Assembly: GCA_029582265.1 (NCBI GenBank) | Contig: JAQQFT010000023.1 | Coordinates: forward strand, 3,249,071-3,313,070 | Length of the DNA stretch: 64,000 bases | Source of the DNA: Zoroaster sp. YZ-2022 | Taxonomy: Eukaryota; Echinodermata; Asteroidea; Forcipulatida; Zoroasteridae | Direction of reading: 5' to 3' | Shown here: positions 11,501 through 26,500 of the stretch, in pieces | Position numbering within the stretch: the first letter of the stretch is position 1 | Layout: each line of letters opens with the position of its first letter | Position numbers and translations under genes: made by a program | Notes under the pieces: model-generated | The model's database searches: none | The model's input: only the letters and a program-made list of their open reading frames with translations | Told to the model about the DNA's origin: nothing

Positions 11501-14500
11501 ATTTTACAGAGGGCTATGTCCATGGAGGCCGTTTAAGGTACGAAATAATTATCCAAATTCAAAAGTATGGTGTTTTTCTGAAAGGGGAGAACCTAAGCTT
11601 TAATTTAGATATAAAATTATCGGCCTCCTTGAAAACTTTAAAAGTTATTCCCAACCCTAGAAATGTTTTTTTGTAACACTGTATAGTGCTGTATTGTTTG
11701 CGGTGAAACCGCATGCAAGTTGACGGTATTTACAGAGGGCTATGTGTCCATGGAGGCCGTTTAAGGTACGAAATAATTATCCAAATTCAAAAGTATGGTG
11801 TTTTTCTGAAAGGGGAGAACCTAAGCTTTAATTTAGATATAAAATTATCGGCCTCCCTTGAAAACTTTAAAAGTTATTCCCAACCATAGAAATGTTTTTT
11901 TTGTAACACTGTATAGTGCTGTATTGTTTGCGGTGAAACCGCATGCAAGTTGACGGTATTTTACAGAGGGCTATGTGTCCATGGAGGCCGTTTAAGGTAC
12001 GAAATAATTATCCAAATTCAAAAGTATGGTGTTTTTCTGAAAGGGAGAACCTAAGCTTTAATTTAGATATAAAATTATCGGCCTCCCTTGAAAACTTTAA
12101 AAGTTATTCCCAACCATAGAAATGTTTTTTTTTGTAACACTGTATAGTGCTGTATTGTTTGCGGTGAAACCGCATGCAAGTTGACGGTATTTTACAGAGG
12201 GCTATGTGTCCATGGAGGCCGTTTAAGGTACGAAATAATTATCCAAATTCAAAAGTATGGTGTTTTTCTGAAAGGGGAGAACCTAAGCTTTAATTTAGAT
12301 ATAAAATTATCGGCCTCCCTTGAAAACTTTAAAAGTTATTCCCAACCATAGAAATGTTTTTTTTGTAACACTGTATAGTGCTGTATTGTTTGCGGTGAAA
12401 CCGCATGCAAGTTGACGGTATTTTACAGAGGGCTATGTGTCCATGGAGGCCGTTTAAGGTACGAAATAATTATCCAAATTCAAAAGTATGGTGTTTTTCT
12501 GAAAGGGGAGAACCTAAGCTTTAATTTAGATATAAAATTATCGGCCTCCTTTGAAAACTTTAAAAGTTATTCCCAACCATAGAAATGTTTTTTTGTAACA
12601 CTGTATAGTGGTGTATTGTTTGCGGTGAAACCGCATGCAAGTTGACGGTATTTTACAGAGGGCTATGTGTCCATGGAGGCCGTTTAAGGTACGAAATAAT
12701 TATCCAAATTCAAAAGTATGGTGTTTTTCTGAAAGGGGAGAACCTAAGCTTTAATTTAGATATAACATTATCGGCCTCCCTTGAAAACTTTAAAAGTTAT
12801 TCCCAACCATAGAAATGTTTTTTTTTTGTAACACTGTATAGTGTTGTATTGTTTGCGGTGAAACCGCATGGAAGTTGACGGTATTTTACAGAGGGCTATG
12901 TGTCCATGGAGGCCGTTTAAGGTACGAAATAATTATCCAAATTCAAAAGTATGGTGTTTTTCTGAAAGGGAGAACCTAAGCTTTAATTTAGATATAAAAT
13001 TATCGGCCTCCCTTGAAAACTTTAACAGTTATTCCCAACCATAGAAATGTTTTTTTAACACTGTATAGTGTTGTATTGTTTGCGGTGAAACCGCATGCAA
13101 GTTGACCGTATTTACAGAGGGCTATGTGTCCATGGAGGCCGTTTAAGGTACGAAATAATTATCCAAATTCAAAAGTATGGTGTTTTTCTGAAAGGGGAGA
13201 ACCTAAGCTTTAATTTAGATATAAAATTATCGGCCTCCTTGAAAACTTTAAAAGTTATTCCCAACCATAGAAATGTTTTTTTGTAACACTGTATAGTGTT
13301 GTATTGTTTGCGGTGAAACCGCATGCAAGTTGACGGTATTTTACAGAGGGCTATGTGTCCATGGAGGCCGTTTAAGGTACGAAATAATTATCCAAATTCA
13401 AAAGTATGGTGTTTTTCTGAAAGGGGAGAACCTAAGCTTTAATTTAGATATAAAATTATCGGCCTCCCTTGAAAACTTTAAAAGTTATTCCCAACCATAG
13501 AAATGTTTTTTTGTAACACTGTATAGTGCTGTATTGTTTGCGGTGAAACCGCATGCAAGTTGACGGTATTTTACAGAGGGCTATGTGTCCATGGAGGCCG
13601 TTTAAGGTACGAAATAATTATCCAAATTCAAAAGTATGGTGTTTTTCTGAAAGGGGAGAACCTAAGCTTTAATTTAGATATAAAATTATCGGCCTCCCTT
13701 GAAAACTTTAAAAGTTATTCCCAACCATAGAAATGTTTTTTTTGTAACACTGTATAGTGCTGTATTGTTTGCGGTGAAACCGCATGCAAGTTGACGGTAT
13801 TTTACAGAGGGCTGTGTCCATGGAGGCCGTTTAAGGTACGAAATAATTATCCAAATTCAAAAGTATGGTGTTTTTCTGAAAGGGGAGAACCTAAGCTTTA
13901 ATTTAGATATAAAATTATCGGCCTCCCTTGAAAACTTTAAAAGTTATTCCCAACCATAGAAATGTTTTTATATGAAACACTGTATAGTGCTGTATTGTTT
14001 GCGGTGAAACCGCATGCAAGTTGACGGTATTTTACAGAGGGCTATGTGTCCATGGAGGCCGTTTAAGGTACGAAATAATTATCCAAATTCAAAAGTATGG
14101 TGTTTTTCTGAAAGGGGAGAACCTAAGCTTTAATTTAGATATAAAATTATCGGCCTCCCTTGAAAACTTTAAAAGTTATTCCCAACCATAGAAATGTTTT
14201 TTTTGTAACACTGTATAGTGCTGTATTGTTTGCGGTGAAACCGCATGCAAGTTGACGGTATTTTACAGAGGGCTATGTGTCCATGGAGGCCGTTTAAGGT
14301 ACGAAATAATTATCCAAATTCAAAAGTATGGTGTTTTTCTGAAAGGGGAGAACCTAAGCTTTAATTTAGATATAAAATTATCGGCCTCCCTTGAAAACTT
14401 TAAAAGTTATTCCCAACCATAGAAATGTTTTTTTTTGTAACACTGTATAGTGCTGTATTGTTTGCGGTGAAACCGCATGCAAGTTGACGGTATTTTACAG

Positions 14501-17500
14501 AGGGCTATGTGTCCATGGAGGCCGTTTAAGGTACGAAATAATTATCCAAATTCAAAAGTATGGTGTTTTTCTGAAAGGGGAGAACTTTAATTTAGATATA
14601 AAATTATCGGCCTCCCTTGAAAACTTTAAAAGTTATTCCCAACCATAGAAATGTTTTTTGTAACACTGTATAGTGTTGTATTGTTTGCGGTGAAACCGCA
14701 TGCAAGTTGACGGTATTTTACAGAGGGCTATGTGTCCATGGAGGCCGTTTAAGGTACGAAATAATTATCCAAATTCAAAAGTATGGTGTTTTTCTGAAAG
14801 GGGAGAACCTAAGCTTTAATTTAGATATAAAATTATCGGCCTCCCTTGAAAACTTTAAAAGTTATTCCCAACCATAGAAATGTTTTTTTGTAACACTGTA
14901 TAGTGTTGTATTGTTTGCGGTGAAACCGCATGCAAGTTGACGGTATTTTTACAGAGGGCTATGGTGTCCATGGAGGCCGTTTAAGGTACGAAATAATTAT
15001 CCAAATTCAAAAGTATGGTGTTTTTCTGAAAGGGGAGAACCTAAGCTTTAATATAGATATAAAATTATCGGCCTTCCTTGAAAACTTTAAAAGTTATTCC
15101 CAACCATAGAAATGTTTTTTTTGTAACACTGTATAGTGTTGTATTGTTTGCGGTGAAACCGCATGCAAGTTGACGGTATTTTACAGAGGGCTATGTGTCC
15201 ATGGAGGCCGTTTAAGGTACGAAATAATTATCCAAATTCAAAAGTATGGTGTTTTTCTGAAAGGGGAGAACCTAAGCTTTAATTTAGATATAAAATTATC
15301 GGCCTCCCTTGAAAACTTTAAAAGTTATTCCCAACCATAGAAATGTTTTTTTTGTAACACTGTATAGTGCTGTATTGTTTGCGGTGAAACCGCATGCAAG
15401 TTGACGGTATTTTACAGAGGGCTATGTGTCCATGGAGGCCGTTTAAGGTACGAAATAATTATCCAAATTCAAAAGTATGGTGTTTTTCTGAAAGGGGAGA
15501 ACCTAAGCTTTAATTTAGATATAAAATTATCGGCCTCCCTTGAAAACTTTAAAAGTTATTCCCAACCATAGAAATGTTTTTTTGGAACACTGTATAGTGT
15601 TGTATTGTTTGCGGTGAAACCGCATGCAAGTTGACGGTTGTTTACAGAGAGCTATGTGTCCATGGAGGCCGTTTAAGGTACGAAATAATTATCCAAATTC
15701 AAAAGTATGGTGTTTTTCTGAAAGTGGAGAACCTAAGCTTTAATTTAGATATAAAATTATCGGCCTCCCTTGAAAACTTAAAAAGTTATTCCCAACCATA
15801 GAAATGTTTTTTTGGAACACTGTATAGTGTTGTATTGTTTGCGGTGAAACCGCATGCAAGTTGACGGTATTTTACAGAGGGCTATGTGTCCATGGAGGCC
15901 GTTTAAGGTACGAAATAATTATCCAAATTCAAAAGTATGGTGTTTTTCTGAAAGGGGAGAACCTAAGCTTTAATTTAGATATAAAATTATCGGCCTCCCT
16001 TGAAAACTTTAAAAGTTATTCCCAACCATAGAAATGTTTTTTTGTAACACTGTATAGTGTTGTATTGTTTGCGGTGAAACCGCATGCAAGTTGACGGTAT
16101 TTTACAGAGGGCTATGTGTCCATGGAGGCCGTTTAAGGTACGAAATAATTATCCAAATTCAAAAGTATGGTGTTTTTCTGAAAGGGGAGAACCTAAGCTT
16201 TAATTTAGATATAAAATTATCGGCCTCCCTTGAAAACTTTAAAAGTTATTCCCAACCATAGAAATGTTTTTTTGTAACACTGTATAGTGCTGTATTGTTT
16301 GCGGTGAAACCGCATGCAAGTTGACGGTATTTTACAGAGGGCTATGTGTCCATGGAGGCCGTTTAAGGTACGAAATAATTATCCAAATTCAAAAGTATGG
16401 TGTTTTTCTGAAAGGGAGAACCTAAGCTTTAATTTAGATATAAAATTATCGGCCTCCCTTGAAAACTTTAAAAGTTATTCCCAACCATAGAAATGTTTTT
16501 TGTAACACTGTATAGTGCTGTATTGTTTGCGGTGAAACCGCATGCAAGTTGACGGTATTTTACAGAGGGCTATGTGTCCATGGAGGCCGTTTAAGGTACG
16601 AAATAATTATCCAAATTCAAAAGTATGGTGTTTTTCTGAAAGGGGAGAACCTAAGCTTTAATTTAGATATAAAATTATCGGCCTCCTTTGAAAACTTTAA
16701 AAGTTATTCCCAACCATAGAAATGTTTTTTTGTAACACTGTATAGTGCTGTATTGTTTGCGGTGAAACCGCATGCAAGTTGACGACCGTATTTTACAGAG
16801 GGCTATGTGTCCATGGAGGCCGTTAAAGGTACGAAATAATTATCCAAATTCAAAAGTATTGTGTTTTTCTGAAAGGAGAGAACCTAAGCTTTAATTTAGA
16901 TATAAAATTATCGGCCTCCCTTGAAAACTTTAAAAGTTATTCCCAACCATAGAAATGTTTTTTTTGTAACACTGTATAGTGCTGTATTGTTTGCGGTGAA
17001 ACCGCATGCAAGTTGACGGTATTTTACAGAGGGCTATGTGTCCATGGAGGCCGTTTAAGGTACGAAATAATTATCCAAATTCAAAAGTATGGTGTTTTTC
17101 TGAAAGAGGAGAACCTAAGCTTTAATTTAGATATAAAATTATCGGCCTTCCTTGAAAACTTTAAAAGTTATTCCCAACCATAGAAATGTTTTTTTTTGTA
17201 ACACTGTATAGTTTGCGGTGAAACCGCATGCAAGTTGACCGTATTTTACAGAGGGCTATGTGTCCATGGAGGCCGTTTAAGGTACGAAATAATTATCCAA
17301 ATTCAAAAGTATGGTGTTTTTCTGAAAGGGAGAACCTAAGCTTTTAATTTAGATATAAAATTATCGGCCTCCCTTGAAAACTTTAAAAGTTATTCCCAAC
17401 CATAGAAATGTTTTTTTGTAACACTGTATAGTGTTGTATTGTTTGCGGTGAAACCGCATGCAAGTTGACGGTATTTTACAGAGGGCTATGTGTCCATGGA

Positions 17501-20500
17501 GGCCGTTTAAGGTACGAAATAATTATCCAAATTCAAAAGTATGGTGTTTTTCTGAAAGGGAGAACCTAAGCTTTAATTTAGATATAAAATTATCGGCCTC
17601 CTTTGAAAACTTTAAAAGTTATTCCCAACCATAGAAATGTTTTTTTGTAACACTGTATAGTGTTGTATTGTTTGCGGTGAAACCGCATGCAAGTTGACGG
17701 TATTTTACAGAGGGCTATGTGTCCATGGAGGCCGTTTAAGGTACGAAATAATTATCCAAATTCAAAAGTATGGTGTTTTTCTGAAAGGGAGAACCTAGCT
17801 TTAATTTAGATATAAAATTATCGGCCTCCTTTGAAAACTTTAAAAGTTATTCCCAACCATAGAAATGTTTTTTGTAACACTGTATAGTGTTGTATTGTTT
17901 GCGGTGAAACCGCATGCAAGTTGACGGTATTTTACAGAGGGCTATGTGTCCATGGAGGCCGTTTAAGGTACGAAATAATTATCCAAATTCAAAAGTATGG
18001 TGTTTTTCTGAAAGGGGAGAACCTAAGCTTTAATTTAGATATAAAATTATCGGCCTCCCTTGAAAACTTTAAAAGTTATTCCCAACCATAGAAATGTTTT
18101 TTTTGTAACACTGTATAGTGCTGTATTGTTTGCGGTGAAACCGCATGCAAGTTGACGGTATTTTACAGAGGGCTATGTGTCCATGGAGGCCGTTTAAGGT
18201 ACGAAATAATTATCCAAATTCAAAAGTATGGTGTTTTTCTGAAAGGGGAGAACCTAAGCTTTTATTTAGATATAAAATTATCGGCCTCCCTTGAAAACTT
18301 TAAAAGTTATTCCCAACCATAGAAATGTTTTTTTGTAACACTGTATAGTGCTGTATTGTTTGCGGTGAAACCGCATGCAAGTTGACGGTATTTTACAGAG
18401 GGCTATGTGTCCATGGAGGCCGTTTAAGGTACGAAATAATTATCCAAATTCAAAAGTATGGTGTTTTTCTGAAAGGGGAGAACCTAAGCTTTAATTTAGA
18501 TATAAAATTATCGGCCTCCCTTGAAAACTTTAAAAGTTATTCCCAACCATAGAAATGTTTTTTTTGTAACACTGTATAGTGCTGTATTGTTTGCGGTGAA
18601 ACCGCATGCAAGTTGACGGTATTTTACAGAGGGCTATGTGTCCATGGAGGCCGTTTAAGGTACGAAATAATTATCCAAATTCAAAAGTATGGTGTTTTTC
18701 TGAAAGGGGAGAACCTAAGCTTTAATTTAGATATAAAATTATCGGCCTCCCTTGAAAACTTTAAAAGTTATTCCCAACCATAGAAATGTTTTTTTTTGTA
18801 ACACTGTATAGTGCTGTATTGTTTGCGGTGAAACCGCATGCAAGTTGACGGTATTTTACAGAGGGCTATGTGTCCATGGAGGCCGTTTAAGGTACGAAAT
18901 AATTATCCAAATTCAAAAGTATGGTGTTTTTCTGAAAGGGGAGAACCTAAGCTTTAATTTAGATATAAAATTATAGGCCTCCTATTAAAACTTTAAAAGT
19001 TATTCCCAACAATAGAAATGTTTTTTGTAACACTGTATAGTGCTGTATTGTTTGCGGTGAAACCGCATGCAAGTTGACCGTATTTTACAGAGGGCTATGT
19101 GTCCATGGAGGCCGTTTAAGGTACGAAATAATTATCCAAATTCAAAAGTATGGTGTTTTTCTGAAAGGGGAGAACCTAAGCTTTAATTTAGATATAAAAT
19201 TATCGGCCTCCCTTGAAAACTTTAAAAGTTATTCCCAACCATAGAAATGTTTTTTTTGTAACACTGTATAGTGCTGTATTGTTTGCGGTGAAACCGCATG
19301 CAAGTTGACGGTATTTTACAGAGGGCTAAGTGTCCATGGAGGCCGTTTAAGGTACGAAATAATTATCCAAATTCAAAAGTATGGTGTTTTTCTGAAAGGG
19401 GAGAACCTAAGCTTTAATTTAGATATAAAATTATCGGCCTTCCTTTAAAACTTTAAAAGTTATTCCCAACCATAGAAATGTTTTTTTGTAACACTGTATA
19501 GTGCTGTATTGTTTGCGGTGAAACCGCATGCAAGTTGACGGTATTTTACAGAGGGCTATGTGTCCATGGAGGCCGTTTAAGGTACGAAATAATTATCCAA
19601 ATTCAAAAGTATGGTGTTTTTCTGAAAGGGGAGAACCTAAGCTTTAATTTAGATATAAATTATCGGCCTCCCTTGAAAACTTTAAAAGTTATTCCCAACC
19701 ATAGAAATGTTTTTTTTTGTAACACTGTATAGTGCTGTATTGTTTGCGGTGAAACCGCATGCAAGTTGACGGTATTTTACAGAGGGCTATGTGTCCATGG
19801 AGGCCGTTTAAGGTACGAAATAATTATCCAAATTCAAAAGTATGGTGTTTTTCTGAAAGGGGAGAACCTAAGCTTTAATTTAGATATAAAATTATCGGCC
19901 TCCCTTGAAAACTTTAAAAGTTATTCCCAACCATAGAAATGTTTTTTTTTGTAACACTGTATAGTGCTGTATTGTTTGCGGTGAAACCGCATGCAAGTTG
20001 ACGGTATTTTACAGAGGGCTATGTGTCCATGGAGGCCGTTTAAGGGTACGAAATAATTATCCAAATTCAAAAGTATGGTGTTTTTCTGAAAGGGGAGAAC
20101 CTAAGCTTTAATTTAGATATAAAATTATCGGCCTCAATTGAAAACTTTAAAAGTTATTCCCAACCATAGAAATGTTTTTTTTGTAACACTGTATAGTGCT
20201 GTATTGTTTGCGGTGAAACCGCATGCAAGTTGACCGTATTTTACAGAGGGCTATGTGTCCATGGAGGCCGTTTAAGGTACGAAATAATTATCCAAATTCA
20301 AAAGTATGGTGTTTTTCTGAAAGGGTGAACCTAAGCTTTAATTTAGATATAAAATTATCGGCCTCCCTTGAAAACTTTAAAAGTTATTCCCAACAATAGA
20401 AATGTTTTTTTGTAACACTGTATAGTGTTGTATTGTTTGCGGTGAAACCGCATGCAAGTTGACGGTATTTTACAGAGGGCTATGTGTCCATGGAGGCCGT

Positions 20501-23500
20501 TTAAGGTACGAAATAATTATCCAAATTCAAAAGTATGGTGTTTTTCTGAAAGGGGAGAACCTAAGCTTTAATTTAGATATAAAATTATCGGCCTCCCTTG
20601 AAAACTTTAAAAGTTATTCCCAACCATAGAAATGTTTTTTTGTAACACTGTATAGTGCTGTATTGTTTGCGGTGAAACCGCATGCAAGTTGACCGTATTT
20701 TACAGAGGGCTATGTGTCCATGGAGGCCGTTTAAGGTACGAAATAATTATCCAAATTCAAAAGTATGGTGTTTTTCTGAAAGGGGAGAACCTAAGCTTTA
20801 ATTTAGATATAAAATTATCGGCCTCCCTTTGAAAACTTTAAAGTTATTCCCAACCATAGAAATGTTTTTTTTTGTAACACTGTATAGTGCTGTATTGTTT
20901 GCGGTGAAACCGCATGCAAGTTGACGGTATTTTACAGAGGGCTATGTGTCCATGGAGGCCGTTTAAGGTACGAAATAATTATCCAAATTCAAAAGTATGG
21001 TGTTTTTCTGAAAGGGGAGAACCTAAGCTTTAATTTAGATATAAAATTATCGGCCTCCCTTGAAAACTTTAAAAGTTATTCCCAACCATAGAAATGTTTT
21101 TTTGTAACACTGTATAGTGCTGTATTGTTTGCGGTGAAACCGCATGCAAGTTGACGGTATTTTACAGAGGGCTATGTGTCCATGGAGGCCGTTTAAGGTA
21201 CGAAATAATTATCCAAATTCAAAAGTATGGTGTTTTTCTGAAAGGGGAGAACCTAAGCTTTAATTTAGATATAAAATTATCGGCCTCCCTTGAAAACTTT
21301 AAAAGTTATTCCCAACCATAGAAATGTTTTTTGTAACACTGTATAGTGTTGTATTGTTTGCGGTGAAACCGCATGCAAGTTGACGGTATTTTACAGAGGG
21401 CTATGTGTCCATGGAGGCCGTTTAAGGTACGAAATAATTATCCAAATTCAAAAGTATGGTGTTTTTCTGAAAGGGGAGAACCTAAGCTTTAATTTAGATA
21501 TAAAATTATCGGCCTCCCTTGAAAACTTTAAAAGTTATTCCCAACCATAGAAATGTTTTTTGGAACACTGTATAGTGTTGTATTGTTTGCGGTGAAACCG
21601 CATGCAAGTTGACGGTATTTTACAGAGGGCTATGTGTCCATGGAGGCCGTTTAAGGTACGAAATAATTATCCAAATTCAAAAGTATGGTGTTTTTCTGAA
21701 AGGGGAGAACCTAAGCTTTAATTTAGATATAAAATTATCGGCCTCCTTGAAAACTTTAAAAGTTATTCCCAACCATAGAAATGTTTTTTGGAACACTGTA
21801 TAGTGTTGTATTGTTTGCGGTGAAACCGCATGCAAGTTGACGGTATTTTACAGAGGGCTATGTGTCCATGGAGGCCGTTTAAGGTACGAAATAATTATCC
21901 AAATTCAAAAGTATGGTGTTTTTCTGAAAGGGGAGAACCTAAGCTTTAATTTAGATATAAAATTATCGGCCTCCCTTGAAAACTTTAAAAGTTATTCCCA
22001 ACCATAGAAATGTTTTTTTGTAACACTGTATAGTGCTGTATTGTTTGCGGTGAAACCGCATGCAAGTTGACCGTATTTTACAGAGGGCTATGTGTCCATG
22101 GAGGCCGTTTAAGGTACGAAATAATTATCCAAATTCAAAAGTATGGTGTTTTTCTGAAAGGGGAGAACCTAAGCTTTAATTTAGATATAAAATTATCGGC
22201 CTCCCATGAAAACTTTAAAAGTTATTCCCAACCATAGAAATGTTTTTTTGTAACACTGTATAGTGCTGTGTTGTTTGCGGTGAAACCGCATGCAAGTTGA
22301 CGGTATTTACAGAGGGCTATGTGTCCATGGAGGCCGTTTAAGGTACGAAATAATTATCCAAATTCAAAAGTATGGTGTTTTTCTGAAAGGGAGAACCTAA
22401 GCTTTAATTTAGATATAAAATTATCGGCCTCCTGAAAAACTTTAAAAGTTATTCCCAACCATAGAAATGTTTTTTGTAACACTGTATAGTGTTGTATTGT
22501 TTGCGGTGAAACCGCATGCAAGTTGACGGTATTTTACAGAGGGCTATGTGTCCATGGAGGCCGTTTAAGGTACGAAATAATTATCCAAATTCAAAAGTAT
22601 GGTGTTTTTCTGAAAGGGGAGAACCTAAGCTTTAATTTAGATATAAAATTATCGGCCTCCCTTGAAAACTTTAAAAGTTATTCCCAACCATAGAAATGTT
22701 TTTTGTAACACTGTATAGTGTTGTATTGTTTGCGGTGAAACCGCATGCAAGTTGACGGTATTTTACAGAGGGCTATGTGTCCATGGAGGCCGTTTAAGGT
22801 ACGAAATAATTATCCAAATTCAAAAGTATGGTGTTTTTCTGAAAGGGAGAACCTAAGCTTTAATTTAGATATAAAATTATCGGCCTCCCTTGAAAACTTT
22901 AAAAGTTATTCCCAACCATAGAAATGTTTTTGTGTAACACTGTATAGTGCTGTATTGTTTGCGGTGAAACCGCATGCAAGTTACCGGTATTTTACAGAGG
23001 GCTATGTGTCCATGGAGGCCGTTTAAGGTACGAAATAATTATCCAAATTCAAAAGTATGGTGTTTTTCTGAAAGGGGAGAACCTAAGCTTTAATTTAGAT
23101 ATAAAATTATCGGCCTCCCTTGAAAACTTTAAAAGTTATTCCCAACCATAGAAATGTTTTTTTGTAACACTGTATAGTGTTGTATTGTTTGCGGTGAAAC
23201 CGCATGCAAGTTGACGGTATTTTACAGAGGGCTATGTGTCCATGGAGGCCGTTTAAGGTAGGAAATAATTATCCAAATTCAAAAGTATGGTGTTTATCTC
23301 GAACGGGAGAACCTAAGGTTTATGTTAGATATAAAATTATCGGCCTCCTGAAAACTTTAAAAGTTATTCCCAACCATAGAAATGTTTTTTTGTAACTCTG
23401 TATAGTGTTGTATTGTTTGCGGTGAAACCGCATGCAAGTTGACGGTATTTTACAGAGGGCTATGTGTCCATGGAGGCCGTTTAAGGTACGAAATAATTAT

Positions 23501-26500
23501 CCAAATTCAAAAGTATGGTGTTTTTCTGAAAGGGGAGAACCTAAGCTTTAATTTAGATATAAAATTATCGGCCTCCCTTGAAAACTTTAAAAGTTATTCC
23601 CAACCATAGAAATGTTTTTTGGAACACTGTATAGTGTTGTATTGTTTGCGGTGAAACCGCATGCAAGTTGACGGTATTTTACAGAGGGCTATGTGTCCAT
23701 GGAGGCCGTTTAAGGTACGAAATAATTATCCAAATTCAAAAGTATGGTGTTTTTCTGAAAGGGGAGAACCTAAGCTTTAATTTAGATATAAAATTATCGG
23801 CCTCCCTTGAAAACTTTAAAAGTTATTCCCAACCATAGAAATGTTTTTTTGTAACACTGTATAGTGATGTATTGTTTGCGGTGAAACCGCATGCAAGTTG
23901 ACGGTATTTTACAGAGGGCTATGTGTCCATGGAGGCCGTTTAAGGTACGAAATAATTATCCAAATTCAAAAGTATGGTGTTTTTCTGAAAGGGGAGAACC
24001 TAAGCTTTAATTTAGATATAAAATTATCGGCCTCCCTTGAAAACTTTAAAAGTTATTCCCAACCATAGAAATGTTTTTTTGTAACACTGTATAGTGATGT
24101 ATTGTTTGCGGTGAAACCGCATGCAAGTTGACGGTATTTTACAGAGGGCTATGTGTCCATGGAGGCCGTTTAAGGTACGAAATAATTATCCAAATTCAAA
24201 AGTATGGTGTTTTTCTGAAAGGGGAGAACCTAAGCTTTAATTTAGATATAAAATTATCGGCCTCCCTTGAAAACTTTAAAAGTTATTCCCAACCATAGAA
24301 ATGTTTTTTTGTAACACTGTATAGTGCTGTATTGTTTGCGGTGAAACCGCATGCAAGTTGACGGTATTTTACAGAGGGCTATGTGTCCATGGAGGCCGTT
24401 TAAGGTACGAAATAATTATCCAAATTCAAAAGTATGGTGTTTTTCTGAAAGGGGAGAACCTAAGCTTTAATTTAGATATAAAATTATCGGCCTCCCTTGA
24501 AAACTTTAAAAGTTATTCCCAACCATAGAAATGTTTTTTTTGTAACACTGTATAGTGCTGTATTGTTTGCGGTGAAACCGCATGCAAGTTGACGGTATTT
24601 TACAGAGGGCTATGGGTCCATGGAGGCCGTTTAAGGTACGAAATAATTATCCAAATTCAAAAGTATGGTGTTTTTCTGAAAGGGAGAACCTAAGCTTTAA
24701 TTTAGATATAAAATTATCGGCCTCCCTTGAAAACTTTAAAAGTTATTCCCAACCATAGAAATGTTTTTTTGTAACACTGTATAGTGCTGTATTGTTTGCG
24801 GTGAAACCGCATGCAAGTTGACGGTATTTTACAGAGGGCTATGTGTCCATGGAGGCCGTTTAAGGTACGAAATAATTATCCAAATTCAAAAGTATGGTGT
24901 TTTTCTGAAAGGGGAGAACCTAAGCTTTAATTTAGATATAAAATTATCGGCCTCCCTTGAAAACTTTAAAAGTTATTCCCAACCATAGAAATGTTTTTTT
25001 TTTGTAACACTGTATAGTGCTGTATTGTTTGCGGTGAAACCGCATGCAAGTTGACGGTATTTTACAGAGGGCTATGTGTCCATGGAGGCCGTTTAAGGTA
25101 CGAAATAATTATCCAAATTCAAAAGTATGGTGTTTTTCTGAAAGGGGAGAACCTAAGCTTTAATTTAGATATAAAATTATCGGCCTCCCTTGAAAACTTT
25201 AAAAGTTATTCCCAACCATAGAAATGTTTTTTTTGTATTGTTTGCGGTGAAACCGCATGCAAGTTGACGGTATTTTACAGAGGGCTATGTGTCCATGGAG
25301 GCCGTTTAAGGTACGAAATAATTATCCAAATTCAAAAGTATGGTGTTTTTCTGAAAGGATAGAACCTAAGCTTTAATTTAGATATAAAATTATCGGCCTC
25401 CCTTGAAAACTTTAAAAGTTATTCCCAACCATAGAAATGTTTTTTTTATAACACTGTATAGTGTTGTATTGTTTGCGGTGAAACCGCATGCAAGTTGACG
25501 GTATTTTACAGAGGGCTATGTGTCCATGGAGGCCGTTTAAGGTACGAAATAATTATCCAAATTCAAAAGTATGGTGTTTTTCTGAAAGGGAGAACCTAAG
25601 CTTTAATTTAGATATAAAATTATCGGCCTCCCTTGAAAACTTTAAAAGTTATTCCCAACCATAGAAATGTTTTTTTGTAACACTGTATAGTGCTGTATTG
25701 TTTGCGGTGAAACCGCATGCAAGTTGACCGTATTTTACAGAGGGCTATGTGTCCATGGAGGCCGTTTAAGGTACGAAATAATTATCCAAATTCAAAAGTA
25801 TGGTGTTTTTCTGAAAGGGGAGAACCTAAGCTTTAATTTAGATATAAAATTATCGGCCTCCCTTGAAAACTTTAAAAGTTATTCCCAACCATAGAAATGT
25901 TTTTTTTGTAACACTGTATAGTGCTGTATTGTTTGCGGTGAAACCGCATGCAAGTTGACGGTATTTTACAGAGGGCTATGTGTCCATGGAGGCCGTTTAA
26001 GGTACGAAATAATTATCCAAATTCAAAAGTATGGTGTTTTTCTGAAAGGGAGAACCTAAGCTTTAATTTAGATATAAAATTATCGGCCTCCCTTGAAAAC
26101 TTTAAAAGTTATTCCCAACCATAGAAATGTTTTTTTTTGTAACACTGTATAGTGCTGTATTGTTTGCGGTGAAACCGCATGCAAGTTGACGGTATTTTAC
26201 AGAGGGCTATGTGTCCATGGAGGCCGTTTAAGGTACGAAATAATTATCCAAATTCAAAAGTATGGTGTTTTTCTGAAAGGGGAGAACCTAAGCTTTAATT
26301 TAGATATAAAATTATCGGCCTCCCTTGAAAACTTTAAAAGTTATTCCCAACCATAGAAATGTTTTTTTGTAACACTGTATAGTGCTGTATTGTTTGCGGT
26401 GAAACCGCATGCAAGTTTACGGTATTTTACAGAGGGCTATGTGTCCATGGAGGCCGTTTAAGGTACGAAACAATTATCCAAATTCAAAAAGTATGGTGTT